From NCBI GenBank assembly GCA_028023455.1, contig JAQFVV010000030.1:6218501-6282500 (forward strand): a stretch of 64,000 nucleotides of DNA, in the 5' to 3' direction. Under the pieces are notes generated by a model. The model saw only the letters and a program-made list of their open reading frames with translations. It searched no databases and had not been told where the DNA came from. Shown here piece by piece: positions 24,847 through 39,000 of the stretch. The DNA comes from Epiperipatus broadwayi. Lineage: Eukaryota; Onychophora; Udeonychophora; Euonychophora; Peripatidae. Numbering within the stretch: the stretch's first letter is position 1; every line of letters starts with the position of its first letter. The translations under genes were made by a program, and so were the position numbers.

Positions 24847-25346
24847 GATGTGACATGTTGGACTATTTCCATCATTTATGAGTGAATGTTGAATGTATAG
24901 AAAATTTTAAACTTTATTTAAACTTTCCAAATACAAACAACTTGTTAGTAATATCACACAAATAGACAAGGTTAGTAATTACACAACATTTCGAGTAGTA
25001 GTATTCTCCACTCTTCTTCAGATGTTGCTGGCCTATATGCATAGTGACAATATTCGCTTAGAAGTTGAACTTGCATCTTTAAATTCTTGAATATCGAATT
25101 TAAGGCAAACGCTCTACCAACTGAACTATTCTGTCACAGGCTTCTGAGCGAATATTGTCACTGTGCATATAGGCCAGCAACACATGAAGAAGAGTGGAGA
25201 ACAATACTACTAAACGTGTAATTACTAACCTGTGTTGAATATTTGTGCGATATTACTAACAAGTTGTTTGTATTTGGAAAGTTTAAAATTTTCTACACAT
25301 TCGACATTCACTCATAGATGATGGAAATAGTCCAACATATCACATC
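24847..25346. mobile_element. Foldback FB2 with tRNA-like centre and hammerhead-like segments
   Basis: Arms 24847-25070 and 25142-25346 are inverse copies. The centre on the - strand reads TAGTTCAGTTGGTAGAGC, a good tRNA box A, and AAGTTCAACTTC, a weak box B. Next to it the - strand has CTGAAGA (25015-25021), stem II GAGTGG/CTACTC (25008-25013 and 24993-24998) and GAA (24990-24992): a hammerhead-like core whose stem I/III side is altered. The right arm core is also damaged. Confidence 0.7.
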
Positions 25347-26842
25347 TTTTTTTCTAAGTTTTTTTTTTTTTAAAAAAGCTTTATTGTTATTCTTATCCTT
25401 CATTTACATTTTAAATTTTATTTATATATCTTTTGTATGTATTTCCAATTTCTAGTAATAAAAATTTACGATAATTTAGACATGCTTTTTCTTCCTCATA
25501 AAAAACTTTATTTGCCCCCCCCCTCTCTCTATATATATTGCCTTTTGATACCAAGTTGAAAAATATTTCTGTTCATCTTTCACTGTATAAAATTATTCTT
25601 ATCGTTTTATAAATTGGTTATTTCTAAAAGCATTTGTCAAATAACTTTAAAAATCTTTTATTTTTTTAAATATCAATTTCCTCTATATGTCCATTAAAAT
25701 CTATAATATTTATTCTTAAAAATAATTCTTTCCATTACTTTAATGTTTTTTGAATTTAAATGCAATTTATCTCTTTCAAGCAGTTTTATATATATATAAA
25801 ATGATGAATGTTCTAAACATATAATTTCTCATCTACATACTTTTTAACTTATATGTCATTAGTGCAACATTTTCATATAACGTTCAAGCACCGCAATGAG
25901 ACCTGGGTGTATTCAGTTAGTCTAAATCTAGTAATTTTTTTTTACGACACTCACCTGGAAAATGATCCTAGAACCTTTGGCCACGAGTTTATCACTCTAT
26001 ACGCCTCCTAATGCTTACTACTAATTTTACAAGTAAGTTGTGGATACTAACATATAACATGAATTATTCCAGTATTTATACTATTAGTATAGATGGCGCG
26101 AATTGTAATCGAAAGAAGAAACCATTAAACTCAGAAATAATCAATATTTTTAGATTAGAACTATAATATTGAAGTCCTGTACTCTCTATACAGTCTTGAG
26201 TTTGTGGGAGTTTGATTTCAATATGTTGTTTGTTCGCATTACTTTTTTATTAATATTTCTAATTATTGAGAATTTAAAATTCGCGCTATTTTTAAAGTTT
26301 TTTTTTTTTTTTGCTCTGAGGACTTCACTTTCTTGATATTATAAATAGCTTTTTAAAAGAGAAAGAAAGTTGGTTAGTTTTTTTTTTGACAGGTGTAACT
26401 TTTGATTATCCATTCCAGCTGTTCAATATGCACTTGTTGTGGAATTTCTAATTAAATTTCTATTCTTAAATTAGTCAGATTCAAAGTCTTTATATTTCTT
26501 TTAAATTGTTTCCTTATTTGGAAGTTAACAGAACCGCCCTATTTATAATATTCTCTCTTGAAATGCTAATCGTAAAATGGGGCTATCATCACTGCCGGGT
26601 TATCTGTAAAAAAAAAATTACTTTGGGTTAAATAAAATATTTTCACCAATAGAATTAGTTTTTAGATATATAAATAGAAATAGACTGTTTGATTAGTTAT
26701 CTTTAAACCATTTCTTTTATATATTTTTAAATTCTTTTATCATTTCATTCCCTGTCAGCATTACAGCCAATTTTGAAAATTATTAGTTTTTTTAATTATT
26801 TGGTATATATCTAATAACCATAATGGCATTTCTTCCTTCCAG
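25347..26842. other. No recognised gene; ends in the acceptor of the first visible exon
   Basis: AT-rich sequence, presumably intron, ending in the pyrimidine tract and AG at 26841-26842. Confidence 0.6.
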
Positions 26843-27038
26843 CAAACAACTGACTATCGAAATTGAAACTCTAACAGCCAGACTGGTGGACGCAGAAACC
26901 AAATTGAAGACTGAAGTCGCTCGTATCAAAAAGAAAATGCAGATTCAGATTAACGAATTGGAGATCAGTTTGGATAATGCCAACAGAGCCAACATTGAAG
27001 CGCAAAAAACTATCAAAAAATTGCAAATTCAGATAACT
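26843..27038 (+). CDS. Prm: Paramyosin exon (first visible)
   Basis: The acceptor is the pyrimidine-rich TTCCTTCCAG ending at 26842 and the donor is GTGAGT from 27039. The exon starts with the last base of a split codon and then reads [20 protein letters not shown] and onward for 65 codons, ending QIT at a codon boundary. The sequence is charged heptad coiled coil typical of a thick-filament rod. An in-frame ATG at 26823 lies in the intron tail and is not a start. The preceding exon must end after the second position of a codon; I found no such exon in the first 26.8 kb. Confidence 0.92.
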
Positions 27039-30000
27039 GTGAGTATACCATCCTTTTTCCATTTTATTGAAATTTAATAATGTTAAAAGCAGCTTGTAAA
27101 GAAATTAAACTTAGGGGCAGATTGTTAGTTATATATAATTTTAAAAAGAAGGCGAGATTATTATTTTTAAGAATCTGTCTATTTTTTAATTGAGTTTATA
27201 CATCATTTAAGGTTTATTTGTTCGGCAGTAAAAGATTTCTAGATAGATGGATTGTTGATTTGACGTTTGAAAATGTATTAAAGTTTAATATTAAAATTTA
27301 AAACTTAAGCAATTAATGCTTCTTTTTTTATATAATGATAATTAAAAATCTCAAGTGCAGACTAGTTAATAACTTCCTAATAGGAGATACGATCTAGAAA
27401 AATTCTCCCAATAAAAAGTTTAATAATTAGTAATTGCACCTCATTAAGATTACAACATAAAAATTAAACCTACATTAATTAAATGTAATAATAATACACA
27501 CATTCACAAACATACATAAAATATTGTTTAACGTTAAAAAAAATGCTGTTAATGAAAAGGACAGGGCAAGCATGTTAAATATAAGAAAGCGTTACTTATA
27601 TTATAAAATTAGATCACTTTCTGATATAATCTATATTATTCCAGGCTATTGATATAATTAGATAAACCAATTGATTATAATAAAAAAATGTTAAATTTGT
27701 ATATTTTAAATACGACTATTGTTAGAAAATGTTAGCTTACAATAAGCAATAAAGAATAATCACCATGGTTACACTTCTTTTTTTTATAATTGCATCAAAG
27801 TTACAGATTTCCAAATGATGTCTTTATATTTTTTAAGCGATTCACTTATTACCCCAATTGAATAATAAGATAATGGATTTTGAATTTGTACACTTTATCA
27901 TTTAATACTACCAGTTTAATTTACTATACTATGTTTTATCGTTAAACTTATTACTTTTCATTTATTTTGTATTTTCATCGCTACATTTAAAGTTGTACTC
28001 GTACTACATATGTAAAAATAATTTCTCAATTTTAATGATTTATCGCTGCGTATGAGTGCCTATATATTATATATAAGTATGTTTATAATTAAAAATTATC
28101 CCAAATCCAAAACTCGAACAGACTAGCCAAGAAAATAAAATCAAAACACAAACAATGGTTTCACTACTACAAGCAGACTTCTCAAATGGAAAGAACTACA
28201 AAAGAACACCATATTTATATTAAACATTACCCACAATTCCATTTACTTCCCATCCACTTTTAATATTAAAAGAACTTTTAAATAAGTTAATTGCATCAGA
28301 ATAATAAATTTTCAATAATAAAGATTCTTTATTTCTTTTTATTTCATTTCTCTCTAAGAAGACAATGGGGAATTAAAGATTCTTTATAATTGAATATTTA
28401 TTATTCTGAAGCAATTAACTTAATTTAAAAGTTCTTTTAATATTAAGGATGGATGGTAGATAAATGGATTTGTGAGTAATGTTTAATATAAATATGGTGT
28501 TGTTTTGTAGTTCTTTACACTTGAGAAGTGTGCTTGTAACAGTGAAACCATTGGTTGTGTTTTGGATGTTATTTTCTTGGCTAATCTGATTGAGTTTTGG
28601 ATTTGGGGTAATTTTTAATTATTTATTGACTAGTTTAGCTTTATGCTTATCATGTTTAAGTATGTTTATATATGCACATTATTTTTTGTTAGGTTTCTAT
28701 CAATAGTCATGTAAATGGACACATTAAGTGATCTGCAAAAGTAGATTCTTATTATCATTAAAGATATTTTTCCAATATTATTCAAAAATTACTGTAGCCA
28801 TATAAAAAACAGAATTCTCACAAAAAAATTGTGCCAAACCCCACCCAATCTAGACATACTTCTGATAAAAAGTTTACAATTGTTTTATATAAAGCTATGC
28901 TTTCAATTTTAAAAAACTCATATTTGTTGATTGATTATAGTTATTTTATTCTAGAAATTACCCTCAGGTTGTGCCCAATATTTTTATCTGAAGTTTTTTT
29001 TAGATTATCAAAACCCCCATTTTATTATGTTTCAACATATAAATTTAATCAGTGGTTTTTTTTTTTTTGCGATTCAGTCAAGGTTTATTTGTTTGCTAAG
29101 ATTTTGAATTATTTTTATTTGGGGTTTTACTCGGAAATTGAGTTAAACTATATCAATTTATCTTTTTATTGTTTTTAGCACCCTTTTTACATTTTGTATT
29201 TTTTAATTTGATTTTTGCATCCACTAAGAAGAAAGGCATATGGCTCCATTGCTAGGGGTTCATAAGAAGTTTGAACACCAGACCCCCCAGCACCCAAATC
29301 AAAATCGATCCTGGGATCTACCAATACCCAAATATCAACTGCACCAAAATCCACCGATGCAAATAAACAAGCTTATTTTTTTTCTATAAACATGTCGTTA
29401 AATGTTATAATTAAGTATTTTGACTGAGCTATTAATTAAACAATATACATATGTAATGTTTAATTTTGCTAGTATTAGATTTATCTGCAATTAAAACTTG
29501 ATTCCTAATCCTGGTTCTGAAATTTTCATTTTTTTTTTGCTGCATTATTTTGAGAATTTTGCCTTTCATTGAAAGAAAAAATATCACATAACTTTTTTTG
29601 CTTAATTTCAACATTTGTATTCAGAGCAATCATTTACTATGTTTTCTACTCCAGAGCCATCTACAGTAGGTTTGGATAATTAATGGATGTTTGATTGTGT
29701 TTTATCCAAATTCCCACCATTTTGTTGCTTTTGGCCTTCTAGATTCAGTAAATTTCATTGAAAAAAGGCAATAACTCCAAACTGGACTGGTGAATGGATA
29801 CAGTACTAACTATTATCTAATATCTACTGATTATTCCTCCTTGCATTGAAGTAAAGTAAATGGAGAGAATTTCTGCTGTTGATGCAATTATTCTCATTCA
29901 GTGTTTTCCACACTCGAGTAATAAAAAAAGATGATTGTCAAATCACACGACATATGTGTACTATACTATTTTTTTTGTTTTTTTGTTAAATGATTACAGA

Positions 30001-33000
30001 TTCATTCATCTTAATATATGATTAACATATTTATTTAATTAGCAATTGTTTTTTTTTTTTTTAAATACTATTTTTTTTCTTTTGAACATGTACAAATTTT
30101 TATTATAAAGTTGCATAATTTATATTGCTAATATAAATATACAATTAATAATAAATAGTATTATATAATGAGATTTTAATTAGTATAAAAATCTAAACAT
30201 TATAAGTGTCACGTGACCTTTTATTTAATAATAACCTGCAACAGATCTTTTTCTATGTCCATTCTAGAATGAATCATGTGAGCATAGAAAAATAATCAAT
30301 GGGCACTAAAAAGAAACGGAAGTCAGTATATCCCACCTACTTACCATTGGCATACTCAATATTTGATTTTCTCTGAGTGTGTATCACCCTGTAGTTAGAA
30401 TAAAAACCTCTTGCCAGCTTAAAGAAAGATTCTGGTTTACATTTGAAGTGAATTTAATGGAAATTTATATTTTAGTAAATAAGGAATTTAGCATTTATTT
30501 AATTAGAACAAAATTTTTAAAGTAAATTGTTTATTTTTTATTTATATCCTTTTTTAAAAATAAATATAAAAATCGTACTACTTTAATTTGCTATAGGAAA
30601 TTCAAACTCATTATGATGAACTTCAGCGTCAGTTGCAGCAGACTCTTGACCAATATGCCATCGCTCAAAGACGGGCCCAAGCCTTGCAAGGTGAACTGGA
30701 GGAGATGAGGACAACCGCAGAGGCTGTAAGTATTATTAATCTTATGTAGGAGTAAATAATATGTAATAAATACTTTGTGTGTGTTGCATGCAGACATATA
30801 GGCATAAAAAAAAGGCAAATATTATTTATATTTTATTTAATAAATCCAAAAATGGAGTTATTTATTATTAAGATTATCTTTCAGGGCAATCTTCTTGGAA
30901 TTATATCTGTTTCCTTTGATCTCAAAAAAAAAAAAACATGTGAGTTTATTTTCAATTTCGGTCTGAAAAATATTAAGATTCTTCATAAGTGAGAAACCAT
31001 AATAAAAGAAAAATTAAGGAGACAATTTTGATAAATTGAAATTAATAAACAATGTACTAAGATTAAAATTCACAAATCTTTTATGACACGATGACCTTTC
31101 TTCAATTAAATTTGAATTTAAATCGTTAAGAAATTAACCGAAAGTAATTGTGTGATTTATTATAGTTATTTATAAAATATATTTTGACCGTTTTAATTCA
31201 TTATTTTATTACAATTTTCTTATATATATATTTAAATAAAATGTGACATTAATCGTTATGTGAAAGCTATTAGTGTAAACACAATATTCAGTCCAAAATC
31301 TGTCAAATTATTAACCAAATCTGCTTAATGACGGATAACCACTCTTTAAATAAAAATGTAAAAAAAAAAACAACTTGACGAACTTGGATTCAGTCAAGAC
31401 AAGTTCATTGACGGAAAAACCCGAATATAAAATATACTAGATAGTTAGCTAGGAGCCCAATCTAATTCCTGTTCTCATTTCAACTTTTTAATTACTTTTT
31501 TACATGTTTGAACTTATCTTTCCAACGATTATCTTTTCCATATTCTTCCACATCATCTCAATAGTCTCCAATAAAAGCATATTTAACTACTGCAATCCTC
31601 TCTCTGGCGATAAAAAAAAATATTGCGACCACTTTCCAAATATTAAAAATTTTAATATAATTTCTGACTTTCTTTTCAATGGGTGATCTTTTCTCTTTTT
31701 TCACTTTAAAAACAAAATAAATAAATAAAAGAAGGAATTTAATGTCAATCATAACTAATGTAGATCATTTTAGATGCCCTACAATTAAGGTTTAAAAACC
31801 CCCCCCCCCCAATATGTCAAATGACCGGGAAGCGAATCCGGGCCAGCTGCTTGGAAGGCAGCTACACTAACCACTAGGTCACCAACACTTGACTAATTAT
31901 TTATTTTACGTTAAAGATATGAAAAAAAATAATTAAAACGCTTAAAGTTAACTTCTTAATTGTTTAAAAGAAGTTTTAAATAACTTTGAGAGAAAAGAAA
32001 AGGATTTCAGATGGGATTGGGGAGAAAAGAAATTTCGTTAGTTTTTAATTTTAAATAGCAACAAATTCTTTACATTTTATTCATTTGTAATAAGAAATAA
32101 GTTACACGTGGTCTTAATTACTGTACTTAAAATATCCTAATTGATGTGCGTAAGAAAAAATTCTCAAGTTATTTTTAATTGTTAAGGATGAGTGGTGATT
32201 TAAGGATCGAATTGCTTTAAAATTTATTTTTAAAATTATTTTGAAAGTTTTTTATGCTTTAAAAATACTTTAAATAAAAATCAAACTTATATAGAATATT
32301 TAAATTAATTGAATTTCATTTTAAATTTTTTTTTTAATGAAGTATTTTATTTCTTGATGGCGTATACAAACATCGAATTATACGTTACACTCAAGCTGAG
32401 TTCTCGTACTCCCAAACAGTATATATTTTAAAATAATACATTATCTTAAGTTTAATTGTACTTGTGTAGAAGATATTTGCATTTATTAACCCCCCCCCCC
32501 ATTTTTAGATATATATTATATAATCTTTCTGTTATTATTTTTTTAAGAGTCAATTTGAGCTCATTAAATTTCGTAAACCGTTTCACTTTAATTTCATATA
32601 TTATTAATAATCAGATTTTATATTTTTCAAATGGTTCTATGTATATGTTGTTGTTTTTTAATTTTCATTTTATACTTTCAACAGATTTTTTTATTAAAAA
32701 GTAAATCTAATAGTTAAATAAATTACTTTTTTGGATGACATCTTGTTATCAAAAAAATTTATGTAAATATTGGATAAAACATATAGGCACTAAACAGAGC
32801 AAAACTCTCCATACAGTATTGCCACCTTGTGCTAAACAGAGTAATCAATGGATGCCAGAAGGCTTGTGCATAAAATCTGTATCTAATGCCTACTCATCCA
32901 ATATCCCCAGACTAGTTTCTGGCTTGTGGCCTTCGTCAGTGAGGAGCTTTGGATCTGAGAGCGCTGCATCTAGATCTTAGGATCTAATGCAACCCTCTAG

Positions 33001-36000
33001 CAACCACCTTTTATCTCTACTTAACTACAAAATTATGAGAATGAAATTGAAAACACAAAAAATATTTTCAATCTAAGCTCAATAGCTTAAATAGTCATAT
33101 GGGTCTGAACTCAGTTCAGCACCCATACATTTTGGTGTCTTTGGCTCTTTTACAACCATAGCCACCACTATCCTATTAGGCAGGATTGGTGTTAAACCAT
33201 TAAGCATCATATGATCACATTTCCTATACTAGCACATTAATTGTTGATAAACAGAGCAAAACTCTCCATACAGTATTGCCACCTGTGCTAAACAGAGTAA
33301 TCAATGGATTCCAGAAGGCTTGTGCATAAAATCCCTATCTAATGCCTACTCATCCAATATCCCCAGACTAGTTTCTGGCTTGTGGCCTTCGTCAGTGAGG
33401 AGCTTTGGATCTGAGAGCACAAGCCTTCTGGCATCCATTGATTACTCTGTTTAGCATAGGTGTAATACTGTATGGAGAGTTTTGCTCTGTTTAACAACAA
33501 TTAATGTGCTAGTATAGGAAATGTGATCATGTGATGCGTATAGGCACTAGTTTTATGTTTATTTTGATAGCATATAGTCAACTTTTGCATCAAAAACTGC
33601 TGTTTGCATTCTACATGGGATGTAACCATACAATATGTAAATAATATTTAGAGTAATATTAAGTATTAGTGGAATAAAATAATATAATACAATAATAATA
33701 CATGAGTTATCAACAACAATATATCATTTTATGATCACTCGTACTTCTGAATAATCAATTTATAGGATTTTAATTTAAATATATTTCTTATATGCTACAT
33801 TAATTATGTATTATTAATTATTAGGCATACACTCTGGTTATATAATATGTTCAAGACATGTTAAAACACATTAATTATAAATAATTTTATTATTTTTAAA
33901 AAATCGATGTTATTTTCTGTAAACAGCATTTATTAAAAATTTGCTATTGAGAATAAAATATTTTTAAAAAATCATAAATTGTATTAAGAAAATAGATAGA
34001 AAAAGAAATTAGATTAATGAATAAATAATATACAGTATTTAAAAAATAGAATAAGTATAAAATATTAATTTGGAATTTAAATACTAGTTAGTATATACTT
34101 AATCCTAATGTTAGCATAAAGAATTTTTATAATTTAATTTACAAACTCAAAATTTCGGCACTTTGACACCCATCATTTCAGAGAAGTAGTCTAATGATCA
34201 TCACTAATCATTTATCAAATAGAAATTAACCCTCAGTTAAAAATTAATATATCTGGCATTATGTAAACATCTGGAAGAACTTAAATTCATCTCTTCTTTT
34301 TCTTGTGTATTATCTTCTAAGATATACTGAAAGCATCTACTCCAACAAATGACTTTCTTTTCCAGCTGTCTTTAATCATACAGTCCAACAATCTGCTCTG
34401 GAGTGTTAGAATCTTAAAAAAATATATCCCAAGTTTGTTTTTTTTTAGATTTATTTACTTAGTTTTATTAAAATAATTTAATAGCTAAAATTAATGTTTT
34501 AAACTTTTAATAACTGAATTATAGAAAATTTAAAAGTCTGATAGCTTTTAAACGCTTAGGTTTTCAATAATTAAAAAGGTTATTTTAAAAAAGTACTTGT
34601 TGACACATTGAATACTATGGTTCCTGGATTACCATCTGACAATCCAATGGGGGACAGCAAATTGTGACTCTTTGGTAATATTATTAATATAAAATTTTAA
34701 GATTGGAGTCGAAGCCTGGAGTTCTGATTTTTAAGAAGGGCCAAAAAGTCAAAATCATGTTAAGTGTTGTTAGCCGAGAGATCAGCGCAGCTGCCTTGCA
34801 AGCAAGCAGTTGGTTGCAGACGGTTGTTGCAGGTTTGCCTTCCGGCCGATGCTATGATATATGGAAAAAAAAAGTCAAAAACATATAAGCAAACTATTAT
34901 TTGCTATAAATGTTTGAGAAAGTAATATGTTCCTTGTTCAAGTAAGCAAAAGATTTTGTTAAATGTTCTTTTTAAAAGTACTTTAATGATAATAAAAACA
35001 GTTGCTCATAAAAAGAGTGTGACCATTCTAACTCCAAGGGAAAAAAAGAAAAGAGAGTGAGAGAAAGCTCTAGAAATGAGTTTTGGGATGAGTAGACCCC
35101 AATCTGTAAACCACAAATACATCCACATATAGAATATGCTAGTTATTTTTTTATTTACTTGATATTTATGATGTTGTATTTTAATTTCTTCAATAAAAAT
35201 GTTATTGCTGACATACTTCAATGCTATGTTCACTTAAAGTCCCCTGCTCTCTACCATATCTTCATAGTGGAAACAAATGACACTGCACTTCTTTTAAAAT
35301 GTTTTCGAGATAATCCTTATAATGTAGACAAGATCTATCTCCACCACAAAAACTACGTTCTGGTTTAATATAAAATACCTTTTTTAGGAAATGCTGCGTT
35401 GTTCATTCCTTTTGCATATCTAATCCAACAAGGGAATGATTTTGCAGTAGGGGAATCTAAATTATCATGCCCAGCAAGGTGAAGAACATATTAATTGGTT
35501 TTGCAATTTGGTTATGGTATTTTTAAAATGTTCTACAGCATTCTTAAATGAAGCTTCACTAATCACCTTTATACGGTAGTGTTGGAGTGTCTTAACTTGT
35601 TAAAAGTAGCAGCAGAAACTTGGAGTCTGTATTGGATTTCAACATCTAAGTCCACTTTTCTACTTATAAAACCACCAATGTATTTAAACTGGTTTACACT
35701 CTCAAATTAATAACCACCCAAGTTAAAAGTTGATGAGAATTTGTTTCTATTTACTGGCTGATCAAGAATTTGAGCTTTGTGAACATTAATTAATTAATTA
35801 ATAATAATAGAAAGACTCTATATGTTACATTGTAATATAAACTTCAATACTTTCTCTTCCTCTTTCCTTCTTTATTTTTGCTTTGTTTATATAACATATA
35901 ACAACAACATTTCACTCTTCTTACACTTTGAAGCAAAATATATTTTTTTACGGTTGTATTGATATAATGTTTAAATTTTTTAGAGCTGATGAAGACTGCT

Positions 36001-39000
36001 AGCAACAGTCAAAACTGTAAAGAATAAATAAATATATTTTGCTTTAAAGTGTAAGAAGAGTGAAATGTTGTTGTTATATGTTACATTCAAAATATTAAGT
36101 GCATTCTGTAAATCATCTTTTGAACTGGCTAAAATAGAACAACCATCAACGTACTGTAAATCCGGAATTCAGAAAGATGAAGTTCTTGCTTTTGCTTTTA
36201 AATAATTTATATTAAAAATTTCACCATCAAACCTATATGTATCTTGGTCCACTTTCAAAGACCACTTCAAATTAAAAACAATCTTGGAACAAGTGCACAC
36301 TCTTGTTTATCATTAATTTTCATTTCAAACACCTTAGATTTTCTATATCCCTCATTCCATTATGTAGGAGCTGTATAATATGTTGTTGGACTACCAAATA
36401 ATTTCAAACAATTCTAAAGATGTGTGCTATTAACTGAATCAAATGCCTTGATCGAATCATTAAAAGAAATATATAAATTCTTCATTTCTGACATTTTTCT
36501 TGCATTTTCCTGGCAACAAAAGTCATATCTATAATGCTTCTTGACTCTCAAAAACCACATTGAGTCTCTGGTAACCATTTATTTATGACTGGAACCACCC
36601 TATTTAACGAAATAATTGAATATGCTTTGGCTGTAATGGATAATAATGATATTTCATGATAATCCCTGCAAATATGTCTATTCTCTTTGTTTTTAAAATC
36701 TGGTACAATAAAAACATCCTTAAGATCAGCTGGCACAATAGTCTTAAAAAAAAATCCAATATTTTAAAAGTTAACATATCACCATCATATTTTAAAACTT
36801 CTCCAAGTATTTCATTAGAACTGTCAGCCTTTCCATTTTTAAATTACAGAATTGTTTTGACTTCACTAAGCAGGATATCTTTGTCCAAACTTAGCAAGTA
36901 AATAAAAATAGATATATTATTGAAAATCATCATCTCAATTCTTATATCATTATTTAAAATATGATCAAAATACTACTTTCACCTGTTCAAAATATTGTCA
37001 TTATATAATAGAGTGCCATTACTGAATTTAATAGGATTGTGAAAGTTGTTCTCAGGTTTGTATATTGTTTTTATGCATCAAAAAGATCTAGAATAACCAT
37101 AATCAGTGAATATCTGCATATTATGTGCAATTTTAATCCACCAATCATTTTTAAGCCTTCTTATCAGTCATTGAACTTCTGCTTTCAGATATCTAAATTT
37201 ACTATGAAGTTTTATATTTAATTTATTATTCAGCCAATCAGAGAATGCCACATGTTTCCTTTTAATAAAATCATTAATTAAAGGACCACTATCAGAATAC
37301 CAGAGTCAAATTAGTAATTTAGTGTTTAATAGCTGTTGAAGTTTAATATATGTAATAGATTCTTTTAAACAATAAATATTATGGATATGATTGAATATTA
37401 TTTATTTTTTAATGTAATTATCACTTTAATTTTGGAGCATGTTAATCTATAATCTGTTCAACAATTTGCAGTAAGTGCTTACATAATCAGAACTTCCCTT
37501 ATATTCTGACTTCGCCTAAAGCATAGATACATCCATGTTCCTTTATAATGATTTTTCTGCCTAAATAGGATATTTGTGATAATTAACCTATATACTGTGC
37601 ATAAATTCAATTGTAACAAATCATTTGAATTTGCAGTACGAATATCATTATGTCTAAGAACTTTTGGCCAACATCTTCTATTTGTATCAACACATGCATT
37701 CAAGCCTCTAAGAAGGAAAATTCAATCTTTTAATAGTATTGCTGAAATAATGCTATCCAAAAAGAGAATAAAAGTTTTTCTTCTTTGAATCTAACATAGC
37801 TCTAATAAAATAAGCACTAGAGCCGTTCTACAAGGTGAGTTTTAACACCATTAGCCTTTCATTGATAGAATAAGGAGTTCCAAAAGTAGAAGATACTAAA
37901 TTAGACTTTACAGCAAATATAATACCATGCATTCTCATTTTAAGCCAATAAACATCACATGATCACCATTTCTTATGCTTGCTTATAACTGTTATTAAAA
38001 CAGGCAAAACTCTCCATATAGTATTGCCACCCTGCAAGCCAGATTAATCCAAGGCTCCTCACTGACGAAGACCACAAGCCAGAAACTAGTCTGGGGATAT
38101 TGGATGAGTAGGCACTAGATGGGGATTTTATGCACAAGCCTTCTGGCATCCATTGATTATTCTGGCTTGCAGAATGGCACTACTATATGGAGAGTTTAGC
38201 CTGTTTTAATAACATTCTCATTTTACTAAATAATCTACCTTTCCAAAAAAAAAATATTAAGTATTTATCCACCCGTTTTATTAAACTTTCTTCCTCTGAG
38301 AGATTAGTTTCACTAAGAGTATCTATATTGATTTTAAATATTGACAGTTCTCCTCTTGGAGATAAGTTTCATTAAGAGTAGCTATATCATTCATAAATTT
38401 TGACAGCTCTTTAGCGACTAGTACAATCCTCCATTCTCATTTTTGAAGAATAATATATAGTTTTAATATTGAATTATTTTAGAGAGTTAAAAACGTTTAT
38501 ATATCTTGAAGATGATTTGGTTGGCCCTATAGTATATTGTAATGTTTTTTAAAATAATTTTATGTTGAATTAAAATATTTGTTTTTCTTTAATATAATGA
38601 GGATAAAAATTTTATTTATTGCTCTGATAAGTCTTATTTAAGAATCCACTAGTGAAAATTGCAAAATTAAAATAAAAAATATTTATTTAAAAATACAAAA
38701 GTATGGGGTTTGAACATAGACTTTCCTTTAGCCACCCTCTCTGGCTTGAAAGTCTGTTCAAATCTCCTTTAATTATATCTAGCTTAAGCATTGAAAAGTA
38801 TTGATTATTAATGATTTTTAAAAATTAAGATAATGTAATTTATTTAAGTTCTAATTAAGATTATTATATTTTAATGCATATAGGCTGTTCGTGGTCGCAA
38901 GCAGGCTGAGGCACAAGTGGAAGAAATCTCCTTGCGTGTGACCGAACTTCAATCTCTGGTTGCCAATTTGACCAGCGCTAAGGGTAAACTGGAAGCTGAT

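Larger units (their letters stand above)
32793..33538 (-). mobile_element. Compound FB1-type element with two hammerhead units
   Basis: Two similar units (about 32793-32955 and 33250-33480) lie in the same orientation, with linker DNA. The distal unit has the extra outer arm on both sides (about 33206-33249 and 33490-33535). The whole is bracketed by the 11 bp direct repeat TATAGGCACTA (32782-32792 and 33539-33549), so it seems to have inserted as one piece. Each unit keeps a complete hammerhead-like core on the - strand. Confidence 0.7.
30726..38883 (+). other. Paramyosin intron 2 (visible)
   Basis: 8158 bp, GT-AG. It holds a - strand SINE B (31811-31893), a two-unit hammerhead foldback (32793-33538), SINE A (34762-34868), a - strand LINE (about 35440-37800) with a foldback inside it, and another hammerhead foldback (37943-38212). 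Between these I see only AT-rich sequence. Confidence 0.85.

Noticed and set aside
26823-26842. ATG at 26823 as a paramyosin start
   Set aside because: It is in the pyrimidine tract before a clear AG acceptor, and paramyosin needs about 500 more residues upstream.
28140-28220. Hammerhead core in FB5
   Set aside because: GAAACCATTG is conserved in both arms, but no CUGANGA and no consistent stem II could be placed.
28831-29178. 115-residue open frame in paramyosin intron 1
   Set aside because: Its hydrophobic F/Y/L-rich translation is typical of AT-rich DNA. There are no splice or start signals and no homology I recognise.
35990-36025. Active hammerhead in FB3
   Set aside because: CTGATGA and a 5 bp stem II are present, but G12 is A in both copies and stem I does not pair, so it is treated as decayed.
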